Source of the DNA: Asticcacaulis sp. AC460
Lineage (GTDB): Bacteria; Pseudomonadota; Alphaproteobacteria; Caulobacterales; Caulobacteraceae
Direction: 5' to 3'
DNA length: 64,000 bases
NCBI RefSeq assembly: GCF_000495795.1
Contig: NZ_AWGD01000011.1
Location: 124,001-188,000, forward strand
Part shown: positions 46,467 to 55,392 of the stretch, one piece after another
How positions within the stretch are numbered: position 1 is the stretch's first letter
Layout of the letters: each line of letters begins with the position of its first letter
Position numbers and translations under genes: made by a program
The notes under the pieces: model-generated
Seen by the model: the letters and a program-made list of their open reading frames with translations, nothing else
Database searches by the model: none
What the model was told of the DNA's origin: nothing

Positions 46467-49400
46467 TCAAAAACTGTAGCGAAGACCGGCATGGATGCGC
46501 CGGCCGCCGAGACGGTAGTCCGTCGTCCGGCGGGCCACGGAATCGCTCCATGTGCCATTGGTCTCCTTGGTGAGATTCAGCCCTTCCAGGCTCAGGGTCA
46601 GCTGGTCGGTGACGCGATAGCTGGCCGAGGCATCCCAATAGGTCGCCGCGTTCATGCCGTTGGCGTCGGTGTTGAAACCGCCCGGCACGGCGCTGAGATA
46701 TTCGTCGCGGTAGTTCATCGACAGCCGCGCCTCGAACCGGCCCTTGCTGTAATACAGAGTGGCGTTGGCCGAATTGCGCGACAGGTAGACCAGGTCGGCG
46801 GTCACGGTGACCGTGCCCAGTGCCGAGGTGGTGATGTAGTCGATCTGGCTGGTCGCCCAGGTGTAGTTCATGCGCACGCCCAGGCCCGACCAGAGACCGG
46901 GCAGGAAGCGCAGGGGCTGCTGATACGTGATTTCGGCGCCGTAGAGCGGTCCGCCGGGCGTATTGACGGCACGCTGGATGACGAAGTCGTCGGTCATCGT
47001 CGCCCCGGTGCCGGCCAGAAGCTCCACCGGCAGGCCTGTGGTCGAATAGGGCGCCACGTGGGTCAGGGACTGCACGTAGGTCGAAATGTCCTTGTAGAAC
47101 AAGCCGATGGCCGCCACCTTGCCCGAGGCCGGATACCATTCGTACGACAGGTCGAAGCTGTCGGCGCGGTAGGGCTCGAGATAGGGATTGCCCGTGGCCA
47201 CGCGGCGGGCGCCGCCATTGACCTGGACGCTGGTGTCGGCGACCAGGCTGGTCAGGGGCGGACGGGCGATGACCTTGGCGGCGCTGAAACGCAGCACCGT
47301 GTCGCGGTTGAGGTCGGCGGCGATGTTGAAGGACGGCAGGGTGTCGCTATAGGCGCGGCGGACCTGGGTCAGGCGCTGGCCCGACGGATCGACCGAGGTC
47401 GGGACGCTGGCGATGAATTCGGAGACCTGTTCGGTGCGGACCTGGCGGACGCCGAAATTGCCGCGCACCGGCACGCCCCACAGGGTGCGTTTGAAGGCCA
47501 CCAGGCCGTAGACCGAATGGTCGGTTTCGAAGACGGCCTGATTGAAGCCGCGCGCCGCCGGATTGGTGGTCGACACCGCCGTGCGGCCGCTATTGCCCAG
47601 CAGGTCGTACTCGGCGATGAAGGCGTCGATATCGGGGATGGTCCAGCAGATGGGCGAACGGCCGTCTTCGACGATGTCAGACACGCCGCAGAACTGTTTG
47701 GTCAGGTCCGCGATGCCGGCTGATGGCGCCGAGAAGTTGGCCTCGCCCTGGATCAGGCGGTAGACGATGCTGCGGAAGCTGTAGTCCTTGGTTTCACCGC
47801 CCAGGCTGGCACGCCAGCCGTCGCCAAGGTCATAGGTGAATTTGGCCTGGGCGATTTCATAACCGTTGTGCAGGTAGTTGGGACGCAGGCGCAGTTCCGG
47901 CCCTGTCGCCCCCGTGCCGCCCGGTTGAGTCACACGCGGGCCGAAATACCAGTTGGACGGTTCATTGACGTCGAAACCATAGTCAATCTTCGGGCGATAC
48001 TGGCCGCCGTCGCGGATGTCGTAGCTGTAGCCGTCGACATTGAAGCGGTCGATCTGGGCCGACAGTTCCAGGTTGCTGAACCTCGACGAAGAGACACCGA
48101 ACATGCCTTCGAAGCCCAGGCGGTCGGTCAGTTGGTGCTTAAGGCTGAACGAGCCCTGCTTGAAGATGGTGGTGAAGTTCTCGATGGCGATTTCCGAGCG
48201 GACATCGACATTGTCGAACCGGCCATAGACCAGGGTGTCACTGGCATCGACCGCGGCCTCCAGCGGCACGCTTTCCGGTTTGCCGCCCTGGGAGGCGCCA
48301 CGGCTGAAGCCGATGGCCTCCAGGAAGTGGTCGGTGCGTTGCGTACTGAACTGCGAATAGAGCAGGTCGACCGTCATCAGGGTGTGTTCCGATGGCTGCC
48401 ACTGGGCGCTGGCGGTCATGCCGACGCGTTCGACGTCGCCCTGCAGGTCGGTATAGCGGTAGAAGCGCGGGATGTAGGTGGTGGCCTGGTTGACGCTGTT
48501 ATAGGCGGCGGTCGCCTGGGCCAGGTTGGCGACGTCGCACGGGCCGCCGGTGCCCTGGGTCGGCTTGCAGAAACCGCCATCCGCCGTGCCCTGGTTCCAG
48601 CCGCCGCTGTTGACGCCCTGCAGGTTCAGCGGGGTCAGCGACCAGGCGGCCGAGACCAGAATCCCGGCCTTGTCATCGGCAAAGGTGTCACTGAGCATAA
48701 GCGTGGCGCGGGCGCCGCTGCGGTCGCCCAGGTCGTTATAGGTAAGCTGGGTGCCGGCAGCGATGCGCGGGCCCTTGCGGTCCAACGGATGCGGCGTGAC
48801 CAGGTTGACCGTGGCGCCCAGGGAGCCTTCCGGTTTGTCGGCGCTGGAGGTTTTCAGCACGTCGACGCGGCTGAACAGCTCCGACGGGAAGACGTTGAAG
48901 TCGAAGCCGCGGCTGCGGTTGACGCCCTCGGCCAGGCCATCGGTCGCGGCCTGCGATTCCAGGCCGTTGATCTCGACGCGCGTGAAGTCGGGGCCCAGGC
49001 CGCGCACGGTGATGCTGCGGCCTTCGCCCTGGTCGCGGGTGATGGCGACGCCCGGCATGCGCTGGAGGGCTTCGGCCAGGTTGTTGTCGGGGAACTTGGC
49101 CATGTCTTCGGCCAGGACGACGTCGACCACGCCATCGGCGCGGCGCTTGATGCGCAGGGCTTCGGTCAGGCTCTGGCGATAGCCGCGCACGATGACCGGC
49201 GGGGACGGCTCTTCGACCCAAACCACCGGCTGGGGCGTGGCGGCCACAGGCGCGGTCTGAACCGGCAGGGGGGCGACGATGTAGGAGCCGCCGCGCGTGG
49301 TGGTCAACCCTAAGCCAGTGCCGGCCAGCAGGGTCTTCAGCGCGCCTTCGGTGGAATAGGCGCCGCGCAGGGGTTTGGCCTGGCGGCCGGAGACGGCTTC

Positions 49401-49574
49401 GGGCGAGAAGATGACATTGGCGTGGGTCTGGGAGCCGATTTCGGTCAGGGATTTCGACAGCGCCTGGGACGGCAGGTCGAGCGCGTACAGAGCTTCGGCC
49501 TGCGCCGCGGGTGCGGACATCAGGGCCAACGCCACAACGGCGTTCAAGCTCATGAGACGAGCAAAACTTCCCAT
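46467..49574 (-). CDS. TonB-dependent transducer-type receptor with STN domain
   Basis: 1035-residue receptor. The leader ends in SAPAAQA, followed by a secretin/TonB N-terminal (STN) signalling domain at about residues 28-105 (LDLPSQALSKSLTEIGSQTH, LRGAYSTEGALKTLLAGTGL). Then come a proline linker and a plug with FPDNNLAEALQRMPGVAITR and GRSITVRGLGPDFTRVEING. The STN domain passes ligand occupancy to a FecR-like protein, and fecR and sigma genes lie directly upstream. It is a paralogue of the adjacent 1111-residue receptor. A shared ECF-type promoter pattern precedes it. The ligand is probably a plant oligosaccharide, by context. Confidence 0.92.
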   Translation of the reverse strand: MGSFARLMSLNAVVALALMSAPAAQAEALYALDLPSQALSKSLTEIGSQTHANVIFSPEAVSGRQAKPLRGAYSTEGALKTLLAGTGLGLTTTRGGSYIVAPLPVQTAPVAATPQPVVWVEEPSPPVIVRGYRQSLTEALRIKRRADGVVDVVLAEDMAKFPDNNLAEALQRMPGVAITRDQGEGRSITVRGLGPDFTRVEINGLESQAATDGLAEGVNRSRGFDFNVFPSELFSRVDVLKTSSADKPEGSLGATVNLVTPHPLDRKGPRIAAGTQLTYNDLGDRSGARATLMLSDTFADDKAGILVSAAWSLTPLNLQGVNSGGWNQGTADGGFCKPTQGTGGPCDVANLAQATAAYNSVNQATTYIPRFYRYTDLQGDVERVGMTASAQWQPSEHTLMTVDLLYSQFSTQRTDHFLEAIGFSRGASQGGKPESVPLEAAVDASDTLVYGRFDNVDVRSEIAIENFTTIFKQGSFSLKHQLTDRLGFEGMFGVSSSRFSNLELSAQIDRFNVDGYSYDIRDGGQYRPKIDYGFDVNEPSNWYFGPRVTQPGGTGATGPELRLRPNYLHNGYEIAQAKFTYDLGDGWRASLGGETKDYSFRSIVYRLIQGEANFSAPSAGIADLTKQFCGVSDIVEDGRSPICWTIPDIDAFIAEYDLLGNSGRTAVSTTNPAARGFNQAVFETDHSVYGLVAFKRTLWGVPVRGNFGVRQVRTEQVSEFIASVPTSVDPSGQRLTQVRRAYSDTLPSFNIAADLNRDTVLRFSAAKVIARPPLTSLVADTSVQVNGGARRVATGNPYLEPYRADSFDLSYEWYPASGKVAAIGLFYKDISTYVQSLTHVAPYSTTGLPVELLAGTGATMTDDFVIQRAVNTPGGPLYGAEITYQQPLRFLPGLWSGLGVRMNYTWATSQIDYITTSALGTVTVTADLVYLSRNSANATLYYSKGRFEARLSMNYRDEYLSAVPGGFNTDANGMNAATYWDASASYRVTDQLTLSLEGLNLTKETNGTWSDSVARRTTDYRLGGRRIHAGLRYSF

Positions 49575-49617
49575 TTCCCCTTGCCTGTAACGAAGCGTCT
49601 CTGGGCGCTCCTTGATG

Positions 49618-49647
49618 ATGAGACGGATGACGGTGGCAAAACCGACA
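49618..49647 (-). promoter_or_regulatory. ECF-type promoter candidate for STN receptor
   Basis: On the minus strand TGTCGG (-35-like) is followed after TGTC by 18 bases and then CGTCTCAT. The same pattern with the same spacing precedes the sigma gene at 51125-51154. It lies between the fecR stop and the receptor start. Confidence 0.65.
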
Positions 49648-49652
49648 TTATC

Positions 49653-50627
49653 TTAGCGCGATAAGGTGATGGTCTCCCCTGAGCGGCGGGCTTTCAGCCG
49701 GTTCATCTGGGCGACGGCGACGGCGAATTCGGCAGCGTCATTGGTTTCGAACACGCCCGAAACGCGCAGTTCGCCGATCTCCGGATCGGCGATGACGATC
49801 CTGACCGGACCATAGCGGTTCAGCTCGCCGGCGGCGTCGCGCAGCGCGATGTCCGAGAAGATGACCTCGCCGTGGCGCCAGGCGGTTACGGTGTCGACCA
49901 CCGGCTTGTCCAGCACGGTGCGCCCGGCGCCACCAAAGGTCAGGCGCTCACCGGGCGCCAGGATGGCCAGGCGCTCCAGGGTGTCGCCTTCGCGGCGCGA
50001 CACCTCGACCTTGCCTTCGATGAGGGTCACCGCGGTATGATCCGGATTGCGCCGGACCAGGAAGGAGGTGCCCAGGGCCTTGACCTCGCTGCCGCCGACC
50101 GAGACGATGAAGGGCCGCTTGGGGTCGCGCTTGACGTCGAACAGGGCTTCGCCGCGATCCAGCGCCACCCGGCGCTGGCCGGGGGTATAGGCGACGGTGA
50201 CGCGGCTGTCGGTATTCAGCGACACGCGGCTGCCGTCGCTGAGGGTCTGGACCTGCTGTTCGCCGGGCAGGGTTTCATAGACGGTCGGCTGCGATATCCA
50301 CAAAGCGCCGGCGGCCACCATGGCGGCGACGGACGCGGCGGCAACGGCGGCAAAGGCACGGCGGCCGCCGGCCTTTTTGACGGCGACAGGGCGCGCCGGA
50401 TAGTCGTCATTGGCGGCGATGGCCTGGCGCACGGAGGCGGCGCCCGGCAGCAGTTCCCAGACCTCGGTGGCCCGGTCGAAGGCGGCCTGGTGGTCCGGGT
50501 GGGTCTTCAGCCAGCGCTGGAAGGCGGCTTCGGTGTCGGTGGAGCGGTCGTCGTGCTGCAGCCGCGCCAGCCAAGCCGCGGCCTCGGCATCCGCCCGCTC
50601 GCGTTCCGCTGTTTGCTGTCTCACCAT
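49653..50627 (-). CDS. fecR: FecR-family anti-sigma factor
   Basis: 324-residue inner-membrane regulator. The N-terminal cytoplasmic domain contains AAAWLARLQHDD and FQRWLKTHPDHQAAFDRATEVWELL (DUF4880-like). One membrane helix follows (AAVAAASVAAMVAAGALWI). The periplasmic FecR domain includes LPGEQQVQTLSDGSRVSLNTDS and VKALGTSFLVRR. It is expected to hold or activate the neighbouring ECF sigma factor in response to the STN receptor. ATG 50627 overlaps the sigma stop; a GTG 12 bases earlier is an alternative. Confidence 0.92.
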   Translation of the reverse strand: MVRQQTAERERADAEAAAWLARLQHDDRSTDTEAAFQRWLKTHPDHQAAFDRATEVWELLPGAASVRQAIAANDDYPARPVAVKKAGGRRAFAAVAAASVAAMVAAGALWISQPTVYETLPGEQQVQTLSDGSRVSLNTDSRVTVAYTPGQRRVALDRGEALFDVKRDPKRPFIVSVGGSEVKALGTSFLVRRNPDHTAVTLIEGKVEVSRREGDTLERLAILAPGERLTFGGAGRTVLDKPVVDTVTAWRHGEVIFSDIALRDAAGELNRYGPVRIVIADPEIGELRVSGVFETNDAAEFAVAVAQMNRLKARRSGETITLSR

Positions 50628-51100
50628 CCGTCCATCCACTTCATCAGTTCGAGAGTCGCCCGCGCCACCTGTTTTTCGACGGCGGCGACCGTCATGCCCT
50701 CGGTCTGCGCAATTTGCTTGAAACTTGTCCCGTCCAGCCGGCGGCTGAGCAGGATCCGCCGGGTCCGCTCCGGCAGTTGGTCCAGGCCTTCGGCGGCGCG
50801 TTTCAGCCGCGCCTGGGCCCGGACGATCTCATCCGGCGGCGGGGTGCGGTCGGCCACCCTCAGCAGGTCGTCGGCGACATCGACGAAGGGCGAGTCGCGG
50901 CGCCGCCGGGCGCGGTCCATCGACAGATTGACCGCGGCGGTGACCAGCAGGGCTTCGCGCGAGCGGACCTGTTGCTTGCGTTCGTATTCTTCGACGCGGA
51001 GGAAGGCTTCCTGGACGATGTCGTCGGTGTCCTGCATGAGAACGCCCCGCCGCAGCAATGCGCGTCGGGCTTTCTCCAGCATGGCCTGCAGTGGCGACAT
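50621..51100 (-). CDS. ECF sigma factor, FecI type
   Basis: 159-residue sigma-70 family factor. Region 2 contains DTDDIVQEAFLRVEEYERK. Region 4 contains LDQLPERTRRILLSRRLDGTSFKQIAQTEGMT, followed by the recognition helix VAAVEKQVARATLEL. GAGGAATCCC precedes ATG 51100; an in-frame extension upstream would translate a repeat element and is rejected. Together with fecR and the STN receptor it forms a cell-surface signalling set. It probably controls its own gene and the receptor through the shared promoter pattern. Confidence 0.9.
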   Translation of the reverse strand: MSPLQAMLEKARRALLRRGVLMQDTDDIVQEAFLRVEEYERKQQVRSREALLVTAAVNLSMDRARRRRDSPFVDVADDLLRVADRTPPPDEIVRAQARLKRAAEGLDQLPERTRRILLSRRLDGTSFKQIAQTEGMTVAAVEKQVARATLELMKWMDGW

Positions 51101-51113
51101 CAAAGGGATTCCT

Positions 51114-51154
51114 CGTCTCAGTTTATGAGACGTATGCGAAAGGAAAACCTGACA
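51114..51154 (-). promoter_or_regulatory. ECF-type promoter candidate and inverted repeat before sigma gene
   Basis: Minus strand: TGTC, 18 bases, CGTCTCAT (51125-51154), matching the pattern before the STN receptor. The -10-like block is also one arm of CGTCTCATAAACTGAGACG (51114-51132), which could be a second regulatory site. Confidence 0.62.
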
Positions 51155-51197
51155 TGGCCGGCTGAAAATCCAGTGAATATTGTAGAAGAAGGAAGAG

Positions 51198-51248
51198 TAC
51201 CCCTCCACCGCTCCGCGGTCCCCCTCCCCATAAAATGGGGAGGAGAAG
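51198..51248. repeat. Intergenic palindromic repeat, family C copy 4
   Basis: CCCCTCCACCGCTCCGCGGT followed by a CTCCCCATAAAATGGGGAG hairpin. Located in the 51101-51359 gap upstream of the sigma gene. Confidence 0.72.
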
Positions 51249-51270
51249 GAAGCAGATGTCACAGAATCTT

Positions 51271-51350
51271 TCTTCTCCTCCCTATCGAAGATGGGGAGGT
51301 GGCGAGCAAGCGAGGCCCCCTATGGGCCGACGCGCGTCGAGACGGAGGGG
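51271..51350. repeat. Half copy of element E beside the GH43 stop
   Basis: From GGGGAGGTGGCGAGCAAGCG to CGCGTCGAGACGGAGGGG it matches the right arm of the 23587-23740 palindrome. No gene is present in it. Confidence 0.6.
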
Positions 51351-51359
51351 TCCTCTTTC

Positions 51360-54341
51360 CTACTCCACCGGCGGGATCAGCCGCGCATCGACGTCGGCGT
51401 TGCGATCGACCACCAGCCTGCCGTCGATCAGCTTCAACTCGGCGACCTGGATCACCGTGCGCTGGTTCCAGTGCGGGTCCTCGGGCTTCTCAGCCCCCTG
51501 GTGAACGAAGTAGTAGATAAACGCTCGGCCGCCCGACACCACCACATCCGGATGCTGACCCATCTTGCGATCGGTGGGCTTCACACCCGGCTCACCCAGG
51601 ATAAAGCCGTCCTGCTGCGTCCAATGCTCGGCATCATCGGAACTCAGCACCGCCAGCCCCTTCCAGGCGTCGAACACCATCCAATATTTGTCAGCAAATC
51701 GGAACACCTTGGGCCCCTCGCCGCGCGTCTCGCTGACCGGGATGTCCCCGACCCGCTTCCAGGTTTTCAGATCCGCGCTATCGGCCGCCATGATGCGCGA
51801 ACCGACCGTCTCGTCCTTGTACCACAGGCGATATGTGTCCCCGACCTGGATCACCGCGGCATCGATGATACGGCCGATATCGAGTTCGACGTCGCCGGCG
51901 CACGACCAGGTCTTCAGGTCCGGGCTGGTCAGGTGGACGATGCGGCTGGTCGCGCCGGGCTGGCCCCAGCGGTTGAAGATGCCCGGCACGATGGTCAGCC
52001 ACATGTGATAACCGTCCTCGCCGCGGAAGACTTCAGGTGCCCACAGGGTCACGCCGGTACACGACGCCGGAAACACCGCCGTGCCCGCATAGTCCCACGT
52101 CAAACCGTCCGCCGAGGTCGCCACGCCGATCGGCGTGGCATGGACCCAGGCGACGTCCTTCAGGTCGGGCGCCTTAACGGTGGCGCGACGGTTGGTGTAA
52201 AACATGGTCCAGCGCGCCTGGGCTTCGTCCCAAACGATGGAGACGTCGGCGGCGCCGTCATAGACCGGATCGCGGTACAGAGGCTTGGACGCCACCTTTA
52301 ACGCCGGTGCCCAGGTGAAACGCACTCCGTCCTTGCCGTCCGACTGCGGCCCCGGGCTATCGGCCAAGACCACGCCCGTCTTCGGATCGATGCGCAGGAA
52401 GCGGTTGGTCACCAAAGACATCAGGGCCAGTTCACCGGTCGGGGTCTCGATCCACTGGAAGCTCTGGGCCGCGCCGGGTTTGCCGGCTTTCAGGCTGACC
52501 GCGCCATCGGCGGCCACGGTCAGCCAGGCATCGCCGACCTTCAGCGCGGCCCGTCCCAGCTTCATATCGACGACCGCCGCATCGGCCGGCGCGCCACGCA
52601 CGGGCTTGCCGTCGGTCACGCTCAAACCGGTCGGCTGTGTCCAGGACGTCAACCGGATCGATTGGCCGTAAGGGATGGGCTTCATCAGCCCCTTGGGATG
52701 CGGTTCATAGACGTCGATCGAGTCGAAATCGGCATAACCGCCTTCGGCCCGGCGGCTGTTGTAGGCGAACAGCGAGTAGCGCACGCCCTGGAAGGTCGTC
52801 AGTTGAAACGCCATGGTGAAGGGCTCGCCGGCCGGCAGGAAGGTCTCGCCGTCGGTCGAGTACGAAAACCGCGCGATTTCGGTCATGAAGTCAGCTTCGG
52901 CGCGCAGCCAAACCTTGGTTGCGTCGATCTTCACCCGCACTGTGGCATTGCTGTATTCGTCGAACTGGACCAGGAACAGTCCGTCATCGCTGCGTTCGAC
53001 ACCGATCCAGGCATAGGGCTTGTTGGTCAGGGCCAGCCCAGCGACATCGCCCGGCTTCAGGCCGGAAGCATCCAGCACGGCGGTCGGGGTCGATTGCGGC
53101 CCGATGGCGCGCTGGGTCAGGGTGTTGCGCGCCGTCCAGAAATCCCCCGCCGGCAGGGTGTGCAGCCGCAGATGGCCCGGCCGCTCGGTCAAAGACCATT
53201 TGGCATCGACGGGAACGTGGCTCCATTGCCAGACGGGTTTCAACGTCGCGCCGGCGAAGTCGTCGCTGCGTTCGTAAGGCATATGCGGCGCGACCTTGTA
53301 CTTTGTTTTGGGCTTGACCCAGGTACGCGGATTGCGCGTCAGGTTGCCAGGCAGGCCGAAATAGGGCCAGCCGTCCTTCCAGGTGATCGGCGCCAGTGAG
53401 GTCAGCCGGCCGACCGAATTATAGTCCATCATCGAAAAGCCCCACCATTCGCCTTCCGGCGTCTGGACCAGGCCGCCCTGGTGCAGCGACATGCGGCCAT
53501 TGGGCGCCGGATTGCCGGGGTGGATGCGCAGGAAGGGTTGGCGGCCGCCGACTCTGTTGCCTTCGGCCAGGCCGAAGTCCTCATCGATGCTGATGGCCTG
53601 GTTGACCTCATACGGCCCCCAGATGTTATCGGCCCGCGCCGCCGGCATCCGCATCCGCCCGTCGAACCAGGCCGAGGTGATGACGTACTTGCCGTTCAGC
53701 TTATAGAAATGGACGCCTTCGCCCATGCCGGCGCTGTGGGGGATGATCTCACGCTCGGTGCCGGGCACAATGTCGGACAATTCAGCGTTCAGTTCGGCCA
53801 TCCGGATACCCTGATAGCCCCAGATGATGTAGGCCTTGCCGCCGTCGAACAGCACCGACAGGTCGTGGAAGGACCGCTTCATCTGGGTGTGGGTCCACGG
53901 GCCTTTCGGGTCGGTGGCGGTGAAGAGCTGGGTCGTCTGGCCGTTGACGTTGCTGAAGATGTAGTAGGTGCCGTCGTAATAACGGAAGGTCGGCGCCCAG
54001 ATGCCCTGGCCGTACACACCCTTGCCGTCTTCGAGGCGGAAACCGGGGCCGAGGTCCAGCTTGGGGCTGGCGTAGGTGAGGAATTCCCAGTTGACCAGAT
54101 CCTTGGAATGCAGAATCGGCAGGCCCGGCATGGAGTGCATGGTGGTGCCGGTGAGGTAATAGTCGTCGCCGACACGGATCATGTCAGGGTCGGAAAACTC
54201 ATCGTAAAACAGCGGATTGGTAAAGGTGCCGTTGCCGTTGTCGGCTGTCCAAGTCGTTGGCCAGGTGTCGGCTTTTGCGGCGGTGATCCCGGCGAGGCCG
54301 AGACCGAGGGCGATGACCAGTCCGGTGATGAACGAACGCAT
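51360..54341 (-). CDS. Double-propeller GH43-type glycoside hydrolase fusion
   Basis: 993-residue exported protein with leader ending GITAAKA. Module 1 (about residues 35-340) is a GH43 propeller with base Asp in EFSDPDMIRVGDDYYLTGT, GIWAPTFRYYDGTYYIF and acid Glu in GMGEGVHFYKLNGKYV. Module 2 (about 360-560) is a concanavalin-like sandwich. A small beta domain follows (about 590-665). The last 300 residues form a second propeller-like glycosidase (DVSIVWDEAQARWTMFYTN, LWAPEVFRGEDGYHMWL, IIDAAVIQVGDTYRLWYKDE). Family members act on xylan or arabinan side chains. The second unit may be a separate activity or a non-catalytic scaffold. Confidence 0.83.
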   Translation of the reverse strand: MRSFITGLVIALGLGLAGITAAKADTWPTTWTADNGNGTFTNPLFYDEFSDPDMIRVGDDYYLTGTTMHSMPGLPILHSKDLVNWEFLTYASPKLDLGPGFRLEDGKGVYGQGIWAPTFRYYDGTYYIFSNVNGQTTQLFTATDPKGPWTHTQMKRSFHDLSVLFDGGKAYIIWGYQGIRMAELNAELSDIVPGTEREIIPHSAGMGEGVHFYKLNGKYVITSAWFDGRMRMPAARADNIWGPYEVNQAISIDEDFGLAEGNRVGGRQPFLRIHPGNPAPNGRMSLHQGGLVQTPEGEWWGFSMMDYNSVGRLTSLAPITWKDGWPYFGLPGNLTRNPRTWVKPKTKYKVAPHMPYERSDDFAGATLKPVWQWSHVPVDAKWSLTERPGHLRLHTLPAGDFWTARNTLTQRAIGPQSTPTAVLDASGLKPGDVAGLALTNKPYAWIGVERSDDGLFLVQFDEYSNATVRVKIDATKVWLRAEADFMTEIARFSYSTDGETFLPAGEPFTMAFQLTTFQGVRYSLFAYNSRRAEGGYADFDSIDVYEPHPKGLMKPIPYGQSIRLTSWTQPTGLSVTDGKPVRGAPADAAVVDMKLGRAALKVGDAWLTVAADGAVSLKAGKPGAAQSFQWIETPTGELALMSLVTNRFLRIDPKTGVVLADSPGPQSDGKDGVRFTWAPALKVASKPLYRDPVYDGAADVSIVWDEAQARWTMFYTNRRATVKAPDLKDVAWVHATPIGVATSADGLTWDYAGTAVFPASCTGVTLWAPEVFRGEDGYHMWLTIVPGIFNRWGQPGATSRIVHLTSPDLKTWSCAGDVELDIGRIIDAAVIQVGDTYRLWYKDETVGSRIMAADSADLKTWKRVGDIPVSETRGEGPKVFRFADKYWMVFDAWKGLAVLSSDDAEHWTQQDGFILGEPGVKPTDRKMGQHPDVVVSGGRAFIYYFVHQGAEKPEDPHWNQRTVIQVAELKLIDGRLVVDRNADVDARLIPPVE

Positions 54342-54467
54342 GGGATTCCTGCCTGTGGCTTTTTATATGTCTGACAATTACATAACGCGACGGGGCGTGA
54401 ATGGGCAAGGGGATTTGTGCGGCTTTGCGGGCCTGTGGAGCGTTTGGAAAAAAGTTTTATGTGGTTG

Positions 54468-54496
54468 TTGACGCCTGAAAACTTTCTGACTATAGG
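54468..54496 (+). promoter_or_regulatory. Housekeeping promoter for tRNA-Leu
   Basis: TTGACG (54468-54473), a 17-base spacer and TATAGG (54491-54496), about 45 bases before the tRNA. The rest of the 54342-54540 gap shows no gene. Confidence 0.7.
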
Positions 54497-54540
54497 TCGC
54501 CGCCTCCGGTCTAGGCCGGGGACCGCAGACCTAGAGACGT

Positions 54541-54627
<87 letters not shown>

Positions 54628-54854
54628 TCTGCTAGTCCGTCACAGTGCGGAATCAATTGAAAAATCCATTTAAATATAGTCGTTTGAGCGGGCTGTAGTC
54701 CGCCAAAGTCCCATAGCGTTCGGTAACGTCCGAACCAAAATTGGGGCATCATTCGGGGTATGGCGCTATTACTCTATTAGGCGATACCCCAAGCTATTAC
54801 CACAGGCCGTTGTGACGTCGGGATTTGACGTTTAGTTATGCGCTTCCCGCCGTG

Positions 54855-54959
54855 CTAGAGCGCGTTTCGATCCGGTAGAATCGGATCGGCGCTCTAAGTT
54901 TTTGTTTTTACGCGCATCTTAATCCAAAAAGTGCGTCACACTTTTTGGGATGCGCTCTA
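54855..54959. repeat. Double-hairpin intergenic repeat, copy D2
   Basis: TAGAGCGC...GCGCTCTA hairpin, then TTTTTGTTTTTACGCGC, then a GCGCATC...GATGCGC hairpin. Same design as 18899-18998 but different stem bases, so base pairing has been kept while sequence changed. Confidence 0.75.
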
Positions 54960-55049
54960 TTGCCGTGGGCGTGTACTGCGTGTCGGTCACTCGCGACCAG
55001 ATCACCGAAATGACCACCATGCTCGCCAGCGGGCGCGTTCAAACATTTC

Positions 55050-55078
55050 TTGAATAATTCAGCTAAATTAGCTAATAT
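55050..55078 (+). promoter_or_regulatory. Promoter with overlapping palindrome before toxin-antitoxin pair
   Basis: TTGAAT (55050-55055), a 17-base spacer, TAATAT (55073-55078). The palindromes AGCTAAATTAGCT (55061-55073) and ATTAGCTAAT (55067-55076) overlap the spacer and -10 box, as expected for autorepression by a Phd-type antitoxin. Confidence 0.65.
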
Positions 55079-55115
55079 AGGGGATATAGCCATAACAAAG
55101 CCAAGGAGGGCAGTT

Positions 55116-55388
55116 ATGACCGAATTTACCGTACCATCGACCGAGTTTCAAAACCGGGCGGGGCTTTATATCGAACGGTCAGCCAAAGACCCGGTTTTCA
55201 TCACTAAGCATAGCCGCCCGGTTCGCGTTTTGCTGGATATAGACGAATACCGGAAGTTGCGCAAAAATTACCGAGAAGCCTTGCACGTGTCGGAATTAAG
55301 CGACGCAGACATGGACGCAATCATGTCCGCAGAACTACCGCCGGAGGCGGAAGCTCTCAATCACCTTATGAACGACGAAGCCCCATAG
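55116..55388 (+). CDS. Phd/YefM-type antitoxin
   Basis: 90-residue DNA-binding antitoxin: MTEFTVPSTEFQNRAGLYIE, FITKHSRPVRVLLDIDEYRKL. A perfect AAGGAGGG precedes ATG 55116. The C-terminal, toxin-binding part is acidic. It is followed after 4 bases by the PemK-like toxin gene. It probably represses its own promoter through the overlapping palindrome. Confidence 0.85.
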   Translation: MTEFTVPSTEFQNRAGLYIERSAKDPVFITKHSRPVRVLLDIDEYRKLRKNYREALHVSELSDADMDAIMSAELPPEAEALNHLMNDEAP

Positions 55389-55392
55389 TCAT

